DNA of 64,000 bases. Source: an uncultured Ruminococcus sp. Its GTDB lineage: Bacteria > Bacillota > Clostridia > Oscillospirales > Ruminococcaceae. The stretch spans positions 62,001-126,000 of the forward strand of contig UPZA01000004.1 of assembly GCA_900538575.1 (NCBI GenBank), written 5' to 3'. Under the pieces are notes generated by a model. The model ran no database searches. It was given only the letters and a program-made list of their open reading frames with translations, and was not told the DNA's origin. The translations under genes were made by a program, and so were the position numbers. The number at the start of each line of letters is the position of its first letter. The stretch's first letter is position 1. Positions 44,309 through 51,592 of this stretch are shown piece after piece.

Positions 44309-44701
44309 CTATTCCTCATTAAATGAACCGATTTCAATAAGATTGCCCTCGGGATCGGCAATATAACAGGTTCTCTGCCCCCATTCCTCGGTCTCCGGAA
44401 AAAGCACAGGCTTAGCGCCCATTTTAACTACCCTGTCAAACACTTTGTCGACCTCAGCATAATTTTTTACGCTCATTGCGATTTCATAATGTCCGTTTAA
44501 GCCCTTTACATATTCATATTTTCTCGAAGTCATTTTTTCAAAATCGCTTCTTCCGTACATAAGAAAAAGCGTGCCGTCCTTTTCAAGGAAAACATTATTC
44601 ATCCCCTCTGACCACTCAATTTCAAAGCCGAGGACATCATGATAAAACCGAACCATTTTTTTCATATCCCCAACCATTATTCCAAATCCGTCAAGCTTCA
44701 T
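44309..44701 (-). CDS. VOC/glyoxalase superfamily protein
   Basis: A 130-residue protein with the paired beta-alpha-beta-beta-beta layout of the vicinal oxygen chelate fold: MVRFYHDVLGFEIEWSEGM in the first half, and EVDKVFDRVVKMGAKPVLFPETEEWGQRTCYIADPEGNLIEIGSF in the second. The typical metal-binding Glu near the end (LIEIGSF) is present, but the first metal His is not obvious. Could be a glyoxalase-like or antibiotic-binding relative; substrate unknown. Confidence 0.82.
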   Translation of the reverse strand: MKLDGFGIMVGDMKKMVRFYHDVLGFEIEWSEGMNNVFLEKDGTLFLMYGRSDFEKMTSRKYEYVKGLNGHYEIAMSVKNYAEVDKVFDRVVKMGAKPVLFPETEEWGQRTCYIADPEGNLIEIGSFNEE

Positions 44702-45092
44702 TTATTCTTTCCTCCGAAATCTTATTTATTTTTTCATAAGGCTTTTCCGTTTCAGGCGTCCTATACTCATGCTTTTCGTAATATCCGATCAGTTCTCCCC
44801 TGTAGTTTCGTAAAGCTATCATATAAACATCTTTATTCTGCTTCCGATTGTGAAATGTAAAAATACGGTTATTGCCGCGGCTTTCATTGAACCATTTAAT
44901 AACGCTTTTAATTTTACACACCGAATCATTATTATGACAGTCAAGGAGAGATTTACCGACAAGTCCATAGCCGCCGCTTTTTTTATAGCTTTCCGCGGCG
45001 GCCGGATTCATATAAATTATCTTATGTTCAAGACTGCAAACGACTATCGGAGCAATATCCATATCAATAATGCTCTTAAAAAACTGCTCCAT
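44691..45092 (-). CDS. stand-alone PAS domain protein
   Basis: A 133-residue protein consisting essentially of one PAS domain: FFKSIIDMDIAPIVVCSLEHKIIYMNPAAAESYKKSGGYGLVGKSLLDCHN, then the strand block NRIFTFHNRKQNKDVYMIALRNYRGELIGYYEKHEYR and a charged tail. No output domain is attached, so it may act as a soluble sensor or binding protein. I use the internal ATG because GGAGG lies 8 nt before it. It overlaps the VOC gene by 11 bp and follows queA. Confidence 0.75.
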   Translation of the reverse strand: MEQFFKSIIDMDIAPIVVCSLEHKIIYMNPAAAESYKKSGGYGLVGKSLLDCHNNDSVCKIKSVIKWFNESRGNNRIFTFHNRKQNKDVYMIALRNYRGELIGYYEKHEYRTPETEKPYEKINKISEERINEA

Positions 45093-45145
45093 TAAAGCTA
45101 CCTCCTGTTTCCACATTTAACCGACTTTTTCCGGCAGAATTATTT

Positions 45146-46171
45146 TCAAATAATAATCATCGCGTCTCCGAAGCTGAAAAACCTGTACTTTTCAGCTACG
45201 GCGGTTTTATACGCGCTCATTGTTTTATCATATCCCAAAAATGCCGATACAAGCATAATAAGCGTGCTTTCAGGCAAATGAAAATTCGTTATAAGTCCGT
45301 CAAGAAGCTTAAATTCATAGCCGGGATAAATAAAAATATCGGTATAGCCGTCTCCGGGCTTTACCAATCCGTTATCAAGATTCATACTTTCAAGCGTACG
45401 GCACGAGGTTGTTCCTACGGCTATTATCCGTCCTCCGTTGTTTCTTGTACGATTTATTTTATCAGCGGTTTCTTCGCTCATATGATAATGTTCGCTGTGC
45501 ATCTTATGCTTTAAAATATCGTCCTCTTTTACGGGGCGGAATGTGCCCAAACCAACATGAAGCGTTACATAAGCAATATCTACGCCCATTGCCTTTATTT
45601 CCTCAAGCATTTCCCTTGTAAAATGCAGACCGGCGGTAGGCGCGGCCGAAGAACCGATTTCCTTTGAATAAACAGTCTGATAGCGCTCCTTATCCTCAAG
45701 CTTTTTTGTTATGTAGGGCGGAAGCGGCGTCTGTCCGATCTCATCAAGGACAGAATAAAAATTTCCGTCGCATTTGAATTTAACAAGCCTGTTTCCGTCT
45801 TCCTTCACTTCTACAACAACAGCGGAAAGTTTTCCATCCCCGAATGTAAACTCGGCGCCCTCTCTTGCTTTTTTCCCCGGACGACATATTATTTCCCACA
45901 GCTTATCCCCTCTTTGCTCAAGCAGCAGAAATTCAATAAAGCTTCCCGTCCCCTTTTTTTCGCCGTATAGCCTTGCGGGAAGTACCCTTGAATCATTCAG
46001 CACAAGCAAATCACCTTTTTTAAGATATTCGCATAAATTATAGAAACGGGCGTGAATTATTTCTCCGCTGGCCCGGTCGATTTTCATAAGTCTGGAATGA
46101 TTTCTCGGCTCAACAGGCGTCTGAGCAATCAATTCCTCTGGTAAATCATAGTTGAAATCAGATTTTTTCAT
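45146..46171 (-). CDS. queA: S-adenosylmethionine:tRNA ribosyltransferase-isomerase
   Basis: A 341-residue enzyme starting MKKSDFNYDLPEELIAQTPVEPRNHSRLM. It has LVLNDSRVLPARLYG, EIGSSAAPTAGLHFTREMLEEI and ITNFHLPESTLIMLVSAF, all QueA hallmarks. It converts preQ1 in tRNA to epoxyqueuosine, the step after Tgt. GAGGTGG lies just upstream of the chosen ATG; a longer frame adds 12 unsupported residues. It is divergent from the asd operon, with the start codons about 340 bp apart. Confidence 0.96.
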   Translation of the reverse strand: MKKSDFNYDLPEELIAQTPVEPRNHSRLMKIDRASGEIIHARFYNLCEYLKKGDLLVLNDSRVLPARLYGEKKGTGSFIEFLLLEQRGDKLWEIICRPGKKAREGAEFTFGDGKLSAVVVEVKEDGNRLVKFKCDGNFYSVLDEIGQTPLPPYITKKLEDKERYQTVYSKEIGSSAAPTAGLHFTREMLEEIKAMGVDIAYVTLHVGLGTFRPVKEDDILKHKMHSEHYHMSEETADKINRTRNNGGRIIAVGTTSCRTLESMNLDNGLVKPGDGYTDIFIYPGYEFKLLDGLITNFHLPESTLIMLVSAFLGYDKTMSAYKTAVAEKYRFFSFGDAMIII

Positions 46172-46200
46172 ATTTCCACCTCGAAATTTTAAAAACTGTA

Positions 46201-46229
46201 TTGACATAACAAGAATAACGTGATATTAT
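46201..46229 (+). promoter_or_regulatory. sigma-A promoter of the lysine-riboswitch transcript
   Basis: TTGACA (46201-46206) and TATTAT (46224-46229), 17-bp spacer, immediately upstream of the L-box aptamer. Confidence 0.85.
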
Positions 46230-46237
46230 AAAAACTA

Positions 46238-46400
46238 TGGTAGAGGTGCAGCCGCGATTAGTACCGCCTGACAGGATAACCGGTCCGTTTTATTCAGACG
46301 CGAAAGGCAAAGCTGCCGAAGAGCAGATTCCGGTAAAATCTGTTCTGATTGCAGTCTTAACAGGACTGTGATTGTCATCAGCGTTTGATGGAGAGCTATC
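46238..46400 (+). promoter_or_regulatory. lysine riboswitch (L-box) controlling asd-dapA-dapB
   Basis: The plus strand shows the L-box consensus: TAGAGGTGC near the 5' end, TTAGTA, GACGCGAAAGGCAAAGC, GCCGAAG, CTGATTGCAGTC...GGACTGTGATTGTCATCAG, and the closing GGAGAGCTATC that pairs with GGTAG of P1. Downstream is a terminator, so lysine binding should switch transcription off. Boundaries are approximate. Confidence 0.93.
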
Positions 46401-46456
46401 GGCATTCAATTTAAAAATAGTTGCAATGTCAATATTTCTATTATATCGTATGATGG

Positions 46457-46479
46457 ACCGGTTTTCAACCGGTTTTTTT
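46457..46479 (+). terminator. expression-platform terminator of the lysine riboswitch
   Basis: ACCGGTT and AACCGGT pair around TTC and are followed by seven T residues, 34 nt before the asd start codon. Confidence 0.88.
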
Positions 46480-46512
46480 AATTTATTATATTTAACAAGA
46501 GGAGTTTTTAAA

Positions 46513-47592
46513 ATGAAGCATTACAGAGTTGGAATCATCGGTGCAACAGGTATGGTCGGACAGAGATTTGCTACTTTGCTTGAAAATCACCCTTGGTTTG
46601 AAGTCAAGGCTTTAGCCGCGTCTCCGAGATCGGCCGGAAAAACCTATGAAGAGGCTGCCGGAAAAAGATGGGCTATGCAGATTCCGATGCCTGAAGCAAT
46701 GAAAAATATGATCGTGTTAAACGCGGTTGACGATATTGAAAAAATAGGAAAGCTTGTTGATTTTGTTTTCTGCGCGGTAGATATGAAAAAAGACGAAATC
46801 AAGGCTCTTGAAGAAAAATACGCGAAAGCAGAAATTCCGGTAGTTTCTAATAATTCCGCCCACAGAGGAACGCCAGACGTTCCAATGGTAGTTCCTGAAA
46901 TAAACGATGACCATATTCAGATCATTGAGGCTCAGAGAAAACGTCTTGGTACAAAAAAAGGTTTTATTGCGGTTAAATCAAATTGCTCAATTCAAAGCTA
47001 TGTTCCGGCACTGCATCCTCTGAGAGAATATGGGATTACTAAGGTTCTTGCCTGCACATATCAGGCTATTTCAGGAGCAGGCAAAACGTTTGAATCCTGG
47101 CCGGAAATGGTAGATAACCTTATCCCGTTTATCGGCGGAGAAGAAGAAAAATCAGAACAGGAACCGCTCAAGGTATGGGGACACATTGAAGGCGATAAGA
47201 TAATCAATGCGTCAGAGCCATCAATTACAACACAATGTCTAAGAGTTCCGGTATCAGACGGTCATACAGCGGCGGTTTTCGTTTCTTTTGACAAAAAGCC
47301 TTCAAAGGACGATATTCTGAAAAAATGGCGTGACTTTAAGGGTGCGCCTCAGGAGCTTGATCTGCCGTCCGCACCAAAACAGTTCATTCACTACTTTGAA
47401 GACGATAACCGTCCTCAGGCTAAGTTGGACAGAAATCTCGAAGGAGGTATGGCCGTTTCTGCCGGACGTCTGAGAGAGGATACGCAATATGATTATAAAT
47501 TTGTTTGCCTTTCACATAATACATTAAGAGGAGCTGCCGGCGGCGGCGTACTTTTGGCAGAGCTGCTTGCGGCAAAGGGATACTTTGACTGA
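46513..47592 (+). CDS. asd: aspartate-semialdehyde dehydrogenase (archaeal/fungal-type)
   Basis: A 359-residue enzyme with the NADP loop VGIIGATGMVGQRF (~6-19), VSNNSAHR, the catalytic C158 in KSNCSIQSY, AISGAGKTFESWPEM and SDGHTAAVFV with the catalytic His. It reduces aspartyl phosphate to aspartate semialdehyde, the branch point to lysine/diaminopimelate and threonine/methionine. The sequence is of the archaeal/fungal-like subgroup common in Clostridia. AGAGGAG 8 nt before this ATG sets the start; the open frame extends 47 codons further into the riboswitch terminator and is not coding there. Confidence 0.95.
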   Translation: MKHYRVGIIGATGMVGQRFATLLENHPWFEVKALAASPRSAGKTYEEAAGKRWAMQIPMPEAMKNMIVLNAVDDIEKIGKLVDFVFCAVDMKKDEIKALEEKYAKAEIPVVSNNSAHRGTPDVPMVVPEINDDHIQIIEAQRKRLGTKKGFIAVKSNCSIQSYVPALHPLREYGITKVLACTYQAISGAGKTFESWPEMVDNLIPFIGGEEEKSEQEPLKVWGHIEGDKIINASEPSITTQCLRVPVSDGHTAAVFVSFDKKPSKDDILKKWRDFKGAPQELDLPSAPKQFIHYFEDDNRPQAKLDRNLEGGMAVSAGRLREDTQYDYKFVCLSHNTLRGAAGGGVLLAELLAAKGYFD

Positions 47593-47626
47593 TTGAATTA
47601 AATTTCACAGCAGAATGGAGATTCTT

Positions 47627-48514
47627 ATGAAAAATACTATTTTTACAGGAGCCGGCGTTGCAATTATAACCCCAATGAACGATGACGGTTCTATCAACTA
47701 TGAAGGTTTTGCAGAAAATATAGAATATCAGATTAATAACGGCACCGACGCTATAATTGTCTGCGGAACAACCGGAGAAGCTTCTACAATGACAGACGAA
47801 GAACATATTGAATGTATACGCTTCACCGTGGAAAAGACTAAAGGCAGAGTACCGGTAATTGCCGGAACGGGAAGCAACGACACTAAATACGCCGTGGAGC
47901 TTTCAAAAACGGCGCAGGAAAAGGGCGCCGACGGTTTGCTGCTTGTTACGCCTTATTACAATAAGGCCTCTCAAAAGGGACTTATTGCTCACTTCGGAGC
48001 TATATCAGAAGCCGTCGACATTCCGATTATTTTATATAATATACCCGGAAGAACAGGTGTCAGTATTGAAATTGATACTTACAAAAGGCTTGCAGAATTT
48101 AAAAATATTGTAGCGGTCAAGGAGGCAAGCGGGAATATAAGCTATACCTCAAAGCTTATTTCCCAATGCGGAGATACGCTTGACGTATACAGCGGAAACG
48201 ACGATATAATCGTTCCCATGATGTCTATAGGCTCGAAAGGCGTTATTTCCGTTCTTTCGAATATAATGCCTAAGGAAACGCATGAAATGACTAAGCTTTG
48301 CCTTGAAAATAATATCAAGGCTGCCGCAGAGCTTCAGATGAAATATCTTGGGCTTATCAATAGTCTTTTTATTGAGGTCAATCCGATACCTGTAAAAGAA
48401 GCCATGAATATGATGGGTATGGCTGCCGGACCGTGCAGACTGCCTCTTTGTGAAATGACCGATGTACACAAAGAAAATCTGAAAGCTTCTTTAAGCAAAT
48501 TCGGACTCGTTTAA
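47627..48514 (+). CDS. dapA: 4-hydroxy-tetrahydrodipicolinate synthase
   Basis: A 295-residue TIM-barrel aldolase with CGTTGEASTM (~45-54), the catalytic Tyr in IILYNIPGRTG (~138) and the Schiff-base Lys in IVAVKEASGN (~166). It condenses pyruvate with aspartate semialdehyde. GGAG lies 6-8 nt before the chosen ATG; a frame starting four codons earlier begins inside that SD. It is 34 nt after asd. Confidence 0.95.
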   Translation: MKNTIFTGAGVAIITPMNDDGSINYEGFAENIEYQINNGTDAIIVCGTTGEASTMTDEEHIECIRFTVEKTKGRVPVIAGTGSNDTKYAVELSKTAQEKGADGLLLVTPYYNKASQKGLIAHFGAISEAVDIPIILYNIPGRTGVSIEIDTYKRLAEFKNIVAVKEASGNISYTSKLISQCGDTLDVYSGNDDIIVPMMSIGSKGVISVLSNIMPKETHEMTKLCLENNIKAAAELQMKYLGLINSLFIEVNPIPVKEAMNMMGMAAGPCRLPLCEMTDVHKENLKASLSKFGLV

Positions 48515-48526
48515 ACAAACCGCTTT

Positions 48527-48559
48527 ACAGCGCCGCATACTGAATATATGCGGCGCTGT
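48527..48559 (+). terminator. strong hairpin between dapA and dapB
   Basis: ACAGCGCCGCATA and TATGCGGCGCTGT make a perfect 13-bp stem with a 7-nt loop; the tail TTTAAAAATG is too short for a strong terminator. Likely a partial terminator or a 3'-end stabiliser that lowers dapB relative to asd-dapA. Confidence 0.65.
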
Positions 48560-48585
48560 TTAAAAATGAAAGGAAATTACATACT

Positions 48586-49344
48586 ATGACTAAAATCGTA
48601 ATAAGCGGAGCAAACGGAAAAATGGGGAAAACCGTTTATAGCTGCGTATCCCAGCGAAACGACTGTATTGTTTCCGCCGGTATTGATATAAATACTGATA
48701 AATATGCCGACTTTATTATATATAAATCTCCGAATGATCTTCCGGAAAAGCCGGACGTCATTATTGATTATTCACATCCATCATGCTTAAATAAGCTGCT
48801 TGAATACTGTTTAGCAACCGGTACGCCGGTAGTATTGGCGACAACAGGATACAGCGACGATCAAATCGCACAGATAAAAAAAGCGTCTGAGCAGATACCG
48901 GTATTTTTCTCATGGAATATGTCGCTTGGAATAAACCTGCTCGTTCAGCTTGCCAAAAAGGCAACCGCTATTTTAGGCAATCAGTTTGATATAGAAATTA
49001 TTGAAAAGCACCATAACCAGAAAATCGACGCGCCGAGCGGTACTGCTCTAATGATTGCAAATGCGATTAACGAAACACGCGAAAATGAAATGAAATTTAT
49101 TTATGACAGACATTCCAGACGTCAAAAGCGCGAGCCGAACGAAATAGGACTGCATGCTGTAAGAGGCGGCACTATTGTAGGCGTGCATGAGGTGATTTTT
49201 GCAGGAAACGATGAAACTATTACAATTTCGCATTCCGCAGCGTCTAAAGCAGTTTTTGCCGAAGGGTCGGTTAATGCGGCAGAATTTATAAAATCCAAAT
49301 CTGCCGGACTTTACGATATGGGAAATATTGTCGAAAGCAAATAA
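48586..49344 (+). CDS. dapB: 4-hydroxy-tetrahydrodipicolinate reductase
   Basis: A 252-residue reductase beginning TKIVISGANGKMGKTVYSCV (dinucleotide loop), with VIIDYSHPSCLNKLLEYC, FSWNMSLGINLLVQLAKKA, the catalytic HH in IEIIEKHHNQKIDAPSGTALM and GLHAVRGGTIVGVHEV. It reduces the DapA product, the second lysine/DAP-specific step. It ends in a bidirectional terminator shared with the convergent zinc-ribbon gene. Confidence 0.95.
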   Translation: MTKIVISGANGKMGKTVYSCVSQRNDCIVSAGIDINTDKYADFIIYKSPNDLPEKPDVIIDYSHPSCLNKLLEYCLATGTPVVLATTGYSDDQIAQIKKASEQIPVFFSWNMSLGINLLVQLAKKATAILGNQFDIEIIEKHHNQKIDAPSGTALMIANAINETRENEMKFIYDRHSRRQKREPNEIGLHAVRGGTIVGVHEVIFAGNDETITISHSAASKAVFAEGSVNAAEFIKSKSAGLYDMGNIVESK

Positions 49345-49367
49345 GCAAATAAATACATCAAATATTT

Positions 49368-49397
49368 AAAGCATCAGCCTAAGCTGATGCTTTTTTT
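49368..49397. terminator. bidirectional terminator between dapB and the zinc-ribbon membrane gene
   Basis: AAAGCATCAGC and GCTGATGCTTT pair around CTAA; the plus strand has seven T residues after the stem, and the A-rich side gives a shorter T run on the minus strand. Confidence 0.85.
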
Positions 49398-49402
49398 ATT
49401 AA

Positions 49403-50026
49403 TTATTTCGCCTGTTCTGAGGTTGCTTTAAATATAATTCCATCTGAGTTCCAGAAATCAGGCGTTACCTTCACCTCAAATTCCTTCCAACCGGACGGCG
49501 CTTCAAGAGGGATAACGCCTTTTATCTTTTTACCGGGTGAAATAGTTCCATCTAAACCTGAAAAATTTTCATCAGCCATTGCTGACGCACTTATACTTGC
49601 CGAATAGCCATCAAAATATGAATCAAAACATATAATTGAGGAAATTGAAAGCTCACTATCTGAATTGTTTTCTATTTCAAACTCGGCATAAACAAATGTA
49701 TTTCCGCTTTGCGGCTTAAAAAATCCAGATCCATTTTTGTTTTTTATTGAAATAAAGCTTACTTTTACATCATTCTTTTCAACGTATTCACCCACTGTAT
49801 AGTATTTGCTTTTTTCAGATGATGAACTGCTTTTTCCTGAACCAAGCTTACCAGAAGTTTCTTTGCTACCAATTGCTACTGACGCCGCACCGACAATAAT
49901 TATTATTAAGACAATTACAAAAACCATCCTTTTCTTGCTCTTTTGCTTTTTACGGCAGTTAGGGCATATCTTAGCATCATACGCTATCTCCTCCTTACAA
50001 TATTTACATTGTTTTGTTTCTGACAT
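49403..50026 (-). CDS. zinc-ribbon, membrane-anchored DUF4352-like protein
   Basis: A 207-residue protein. It has a cytoplasmic zinc ribbon C7-KYC...C21-PNC (~7-24), a basic stretch KKQKSKKR, one transmembrane helix (~33-52), a Ser/Lys-rich linker, and an extracytoplasmic beta-sandwich (~75-203). In the last, YTVGEYVEKNDVKVSFISIK...NTFVYAEFEIENNSDSELSIS matches the DUF4352/DUF5067 telokin-like pattern. Function is unknown; such proteins are common next to small regulators in Firmicutes. It is transcribed divergently from an XRE repressor gene, from a promoter flanked by two matching operators. Confidence 0.8.
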   Translation of the reverse strand: MSETKQCKYCKEEIAYDAKICPNCRKKQKSKKRMVFVIVLIIIIVGAASVAIGSKETSGKLGSGKSSSSSEKSKYYTVGEYVEKNDVKVSFISIKNKNGSGFFKPQSGNTFVYAEFEIENNSDSELSISSIICFDSYFDGYSASISASAMADENFSGLDGTISPGKKIKGVIPLEAPSGWKEFEVKVTPDFWNSDGIIFKATSEQAK

Positions 50027-50069
50027 TATGTACCTCCGTTTATTTTTCTTTATTTATGAAAACACTGTT

Positions 50070-50091
50070 GTTAGTACTTATTTGTACTAAC
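50070..50091. promoter_or_regulatory. operator 1 of the XRE/zinc-ribbon module
   Basis: A perfect palindrome GTTAGTAC-N6-GTACTAAC lies just downstream of the -10 box of the zinc-ribbon gene promoter, over its expected transcription start. Confidence 0.7.
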
Positions 50092-50097
50092 ACTTAC

Positions 50098-50126
50098 ATT
50101 ATACTCCGTTCTTGTGTTAAAGTCAA
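50098..50126 (-). promoter_or_regulatory. sigma-A promoter of the zinc-ribbon gene
   Basis: TTGACT (50121-50126) and TATAAT (50098-50103), 17-bp spacer, on the minus strand, sandwiched between two operators. Confidence 0.82.
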
Positions 50127-50144
50127 TAGTACCAATTAGTACTA
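50127..50144. promoter_or_regulatory. operator 2 of the XRE/zinc-ribbon module
   Basis: TAGTAC-N6-GTACTA repeats the half-site and 6-bp spacing of operator 1, 55 bp away centre to centre. It abuts the -35 box of the zinc-ribbon promoter and lies upstream of the XRE gene. Confidence 0.68.
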
Positions 50145-50189
50145 GATATATTTTTGTATATTTTTAACGAAAAAAGGAGAAATAATTAT

Positions 50190-50405
50190 ATGTATTTTCA
50201 AAGATTAAGAGATCTTCGTGAGGATATGGATTTAAACCAGACGCAGATAGCAGAAATACTTCACACAAGTCAAACAGTATATTCACGTTACGAAAGAGGA
50301 TTTCAAACTATTCCGGTAGAACATCTTCTAATACTTGCGGATTTTTATAATGTTTCAATTGATTATATTCTTGGGAGAACTAATAATAAAAAGTTAATAA
50401 AGTAA
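50190..50405 (+). CDS. XRE-family transcriptional repressor
   Basis: A 71-residue protein made of a single Cro/CI-type helix-turn-helix (RLRDLREDMDLNQTQIAEILHTSQTVYSRYERGFQTIPVEHLLILADFYNVSIDYILGRTN), the compact form common in Clostridia. AAAGGAG lies about 10 nt before this ATG; an upstream ATG would add 12 residues and overlap the SD. It is divergent from the zinc-ribbon membrane gene, and the shared 163-bp region has two identical-geometry palindromes, so it is probably the repressor of its neighbour and itself. Confidence 0.87.
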   Translation: MYFQRLRDLREDMDLNQTQIAEILHTSQTVYSRYERGFQTIPVEHLLILADFYNVSIDYILGRTNNKKLIK

Positions 50406-50427
50406 ACAGGTTTCTTATTTATCTCTG

Positions 50428-50500
50428 TTTTACATTTATTCAGGATTATGTAAAATTTATTTTACTCAGATTTAACATTTCATCTCTTTTGGATTTTACA
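50428..50500 (+). promoter_or_regulatory. candidate Pho box upstream of pstS
   Basis: Four TTTTAC/TTTAAC-like hexamers start at 50428, 50460, 50471 and 50494, the middle pair 11 bp apart, as in PhoP/PhoB direct repeats of Firmicutes. They precede pstS by 107-180 bp. The -10 may be TATAAC near 50544. The response regulator PhoB is encoded in the same operon. Confidence 0.5.
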
Positions 50501-50606
50501 TTTCTGTTTTAAAATAGAATACGTAATCATTAACCGATGATTATATAACTTGAATTCTTGGCGTTCCGCCTGCCGTAAAAGACGGATTTAAAACAGGAGA
50601 TTAATT

Positions 50607-51494
50607 ATGAAAAAAAATTTCTGCTTAAAAAAGACTTTAGCTTTGATTATGTCTGCCGCATTATCGGGTTTGCTCGCAGTAGGATGCGGATCTGAAGCAT
50701 TCAGTGCAAAAGAGGATATTACAATTGTTTCAAGAGAGGACGGATCTGGAACGAGGGGCGCTTTTGTAGAGCTTTTCGGTATTGAAGAAAAGGATGAAAG
50801 CGGCGAAAAGGTCGACAGAACAACTACGGATGCTCAAACTACCAATAATACATCAGTTATGATGACGACGGTTTCGGGAGATATGTATGCAATAGGATAT
50901 ATTTCTCTCGGATCTCTTAATAACACCGTTAAAGCCGTTAAAATCGACGGAGTTGAGCCGACTGTAGATAACGTAAAAAATGAAACCTATAAAATAGCCC
51001 GTCCGTTTAATATCGCTTATAAGGAGGACGCTCTAAGCGACGCAGCAAAGGATTTTATAAACTACATAATGAGCAGCGAAGGGCAGCAGATAATCACTGA
51101 CAACGGTTATATCAGTATAGACGGAGCTCAGCCCTATTCCGGAAATAATACGGGAGGAAAAATAGTTATCGCCGGTTCATCATCAGTTTCACCCGTTATG
51201 GAAAAACTCGCAGAGGCTTATAAAAAAATAAACGCCGACGCAGATATAGAAATTCAGACAAACGATTCTACAACCGGAATGACGTCTGCTGCGGACGGTG
51301 TATGCGATATCGGAATGGCTTCAAGAGAGCTTAAGGACAACGAGCTTGAATCAGGTCTTACACCTCTGGTAATAGCCATGGACGGTATAGCGGTAATTGT
51401 AAATAACGATAATCCTGCGTCAGATATTTCAAGCGATGAAATCAAATCTATTTATATCGGAGAAATAGGCAACTGGGAATCCATAATAAAATAG
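50607..51494 (+). CDS. pstS: phosphate-binding lipoprotein PstS with circularly permuted halves
   Basis: A 295-residue periplasmic-binding-type lipoprotein with a signal peptide and lipobox LLAVGC (Cys27). Residues 37-170 correspond to the second half of ordinary PstS (ITIVSREDGSGTRGAFVELF, YAIGYISLGSLNNTVKAVKIDGVEPT, YKIARPF, EGQQIITDNGYI). Residues 185-295 correspond to the first half (KIVIAGSSSVSPVMEKLAEAY, NDSTTGMTSAADGVCDIGMASREL, MDGIAVIVNNDNP, EIGNWESI). In usual PstS the NWESI end runs straight into the SREDGSGTR stretch; here the chain starts and ends at exactly that joint. Phosphate-contacting motifs (SSSVSP, GSGTR) are intact. It heads the pst-pho operon. Confidence 0.9.
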   Translation: MKKNFCLKKTLALIMSAALSGLLAVGCGSEAFSAKEDITIVSREDGSGTRGAFVELFGIEEKDESGEKVDRTTTDAQTTNNTSVMMTTVSGDMYAIGYISLGSLNNTVKAVKIDGVEPTVDNVKNETYKIARPFNIAYKEDALSDAAKDFINYIMSSEGQQIITDNGYISIDGAQPYSGNNTGGKIVIAGSSSVSPVMEKLAEAYKKINADADIEIQTNDSTTGMTSAADGVCDIGMASRELKDNELESGLTPLVIAMDGIAVIVNNDNPASDISSDEIKSIYIGEIGNWESIIK

Positions 51495-51515
51495 CTTTCA
51501 TAAAATCATATGTAA

Positions 51516-51554
51516 TATTTTATGCTTGACGTTTTAAGCGCCAAGCATAAAATA
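51516..51554 (+). repeat. perfect 13-bp hairpin between pstS and pstC
   Basis: TATTTTATGCTTG and CAAGCATAAAATA pair perfectly around a 13-nt loop. There is no T tract, so it is more likely an mRNA stabiliser or processing site behind pstS than a terminator. Confidence 0.7.
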
Positions 51555-51592
51555 TGCTGTAAATGCTGCAATTTAGCAGAACGGAGATCTAT

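Noticed and set aside
46372..46512. A longer asd reading frame that begins inside the leader.
   Set aside because: Those 47 codons overlap the riboswitch terminator; the SD and family alignment both point to the ATG at 46513.
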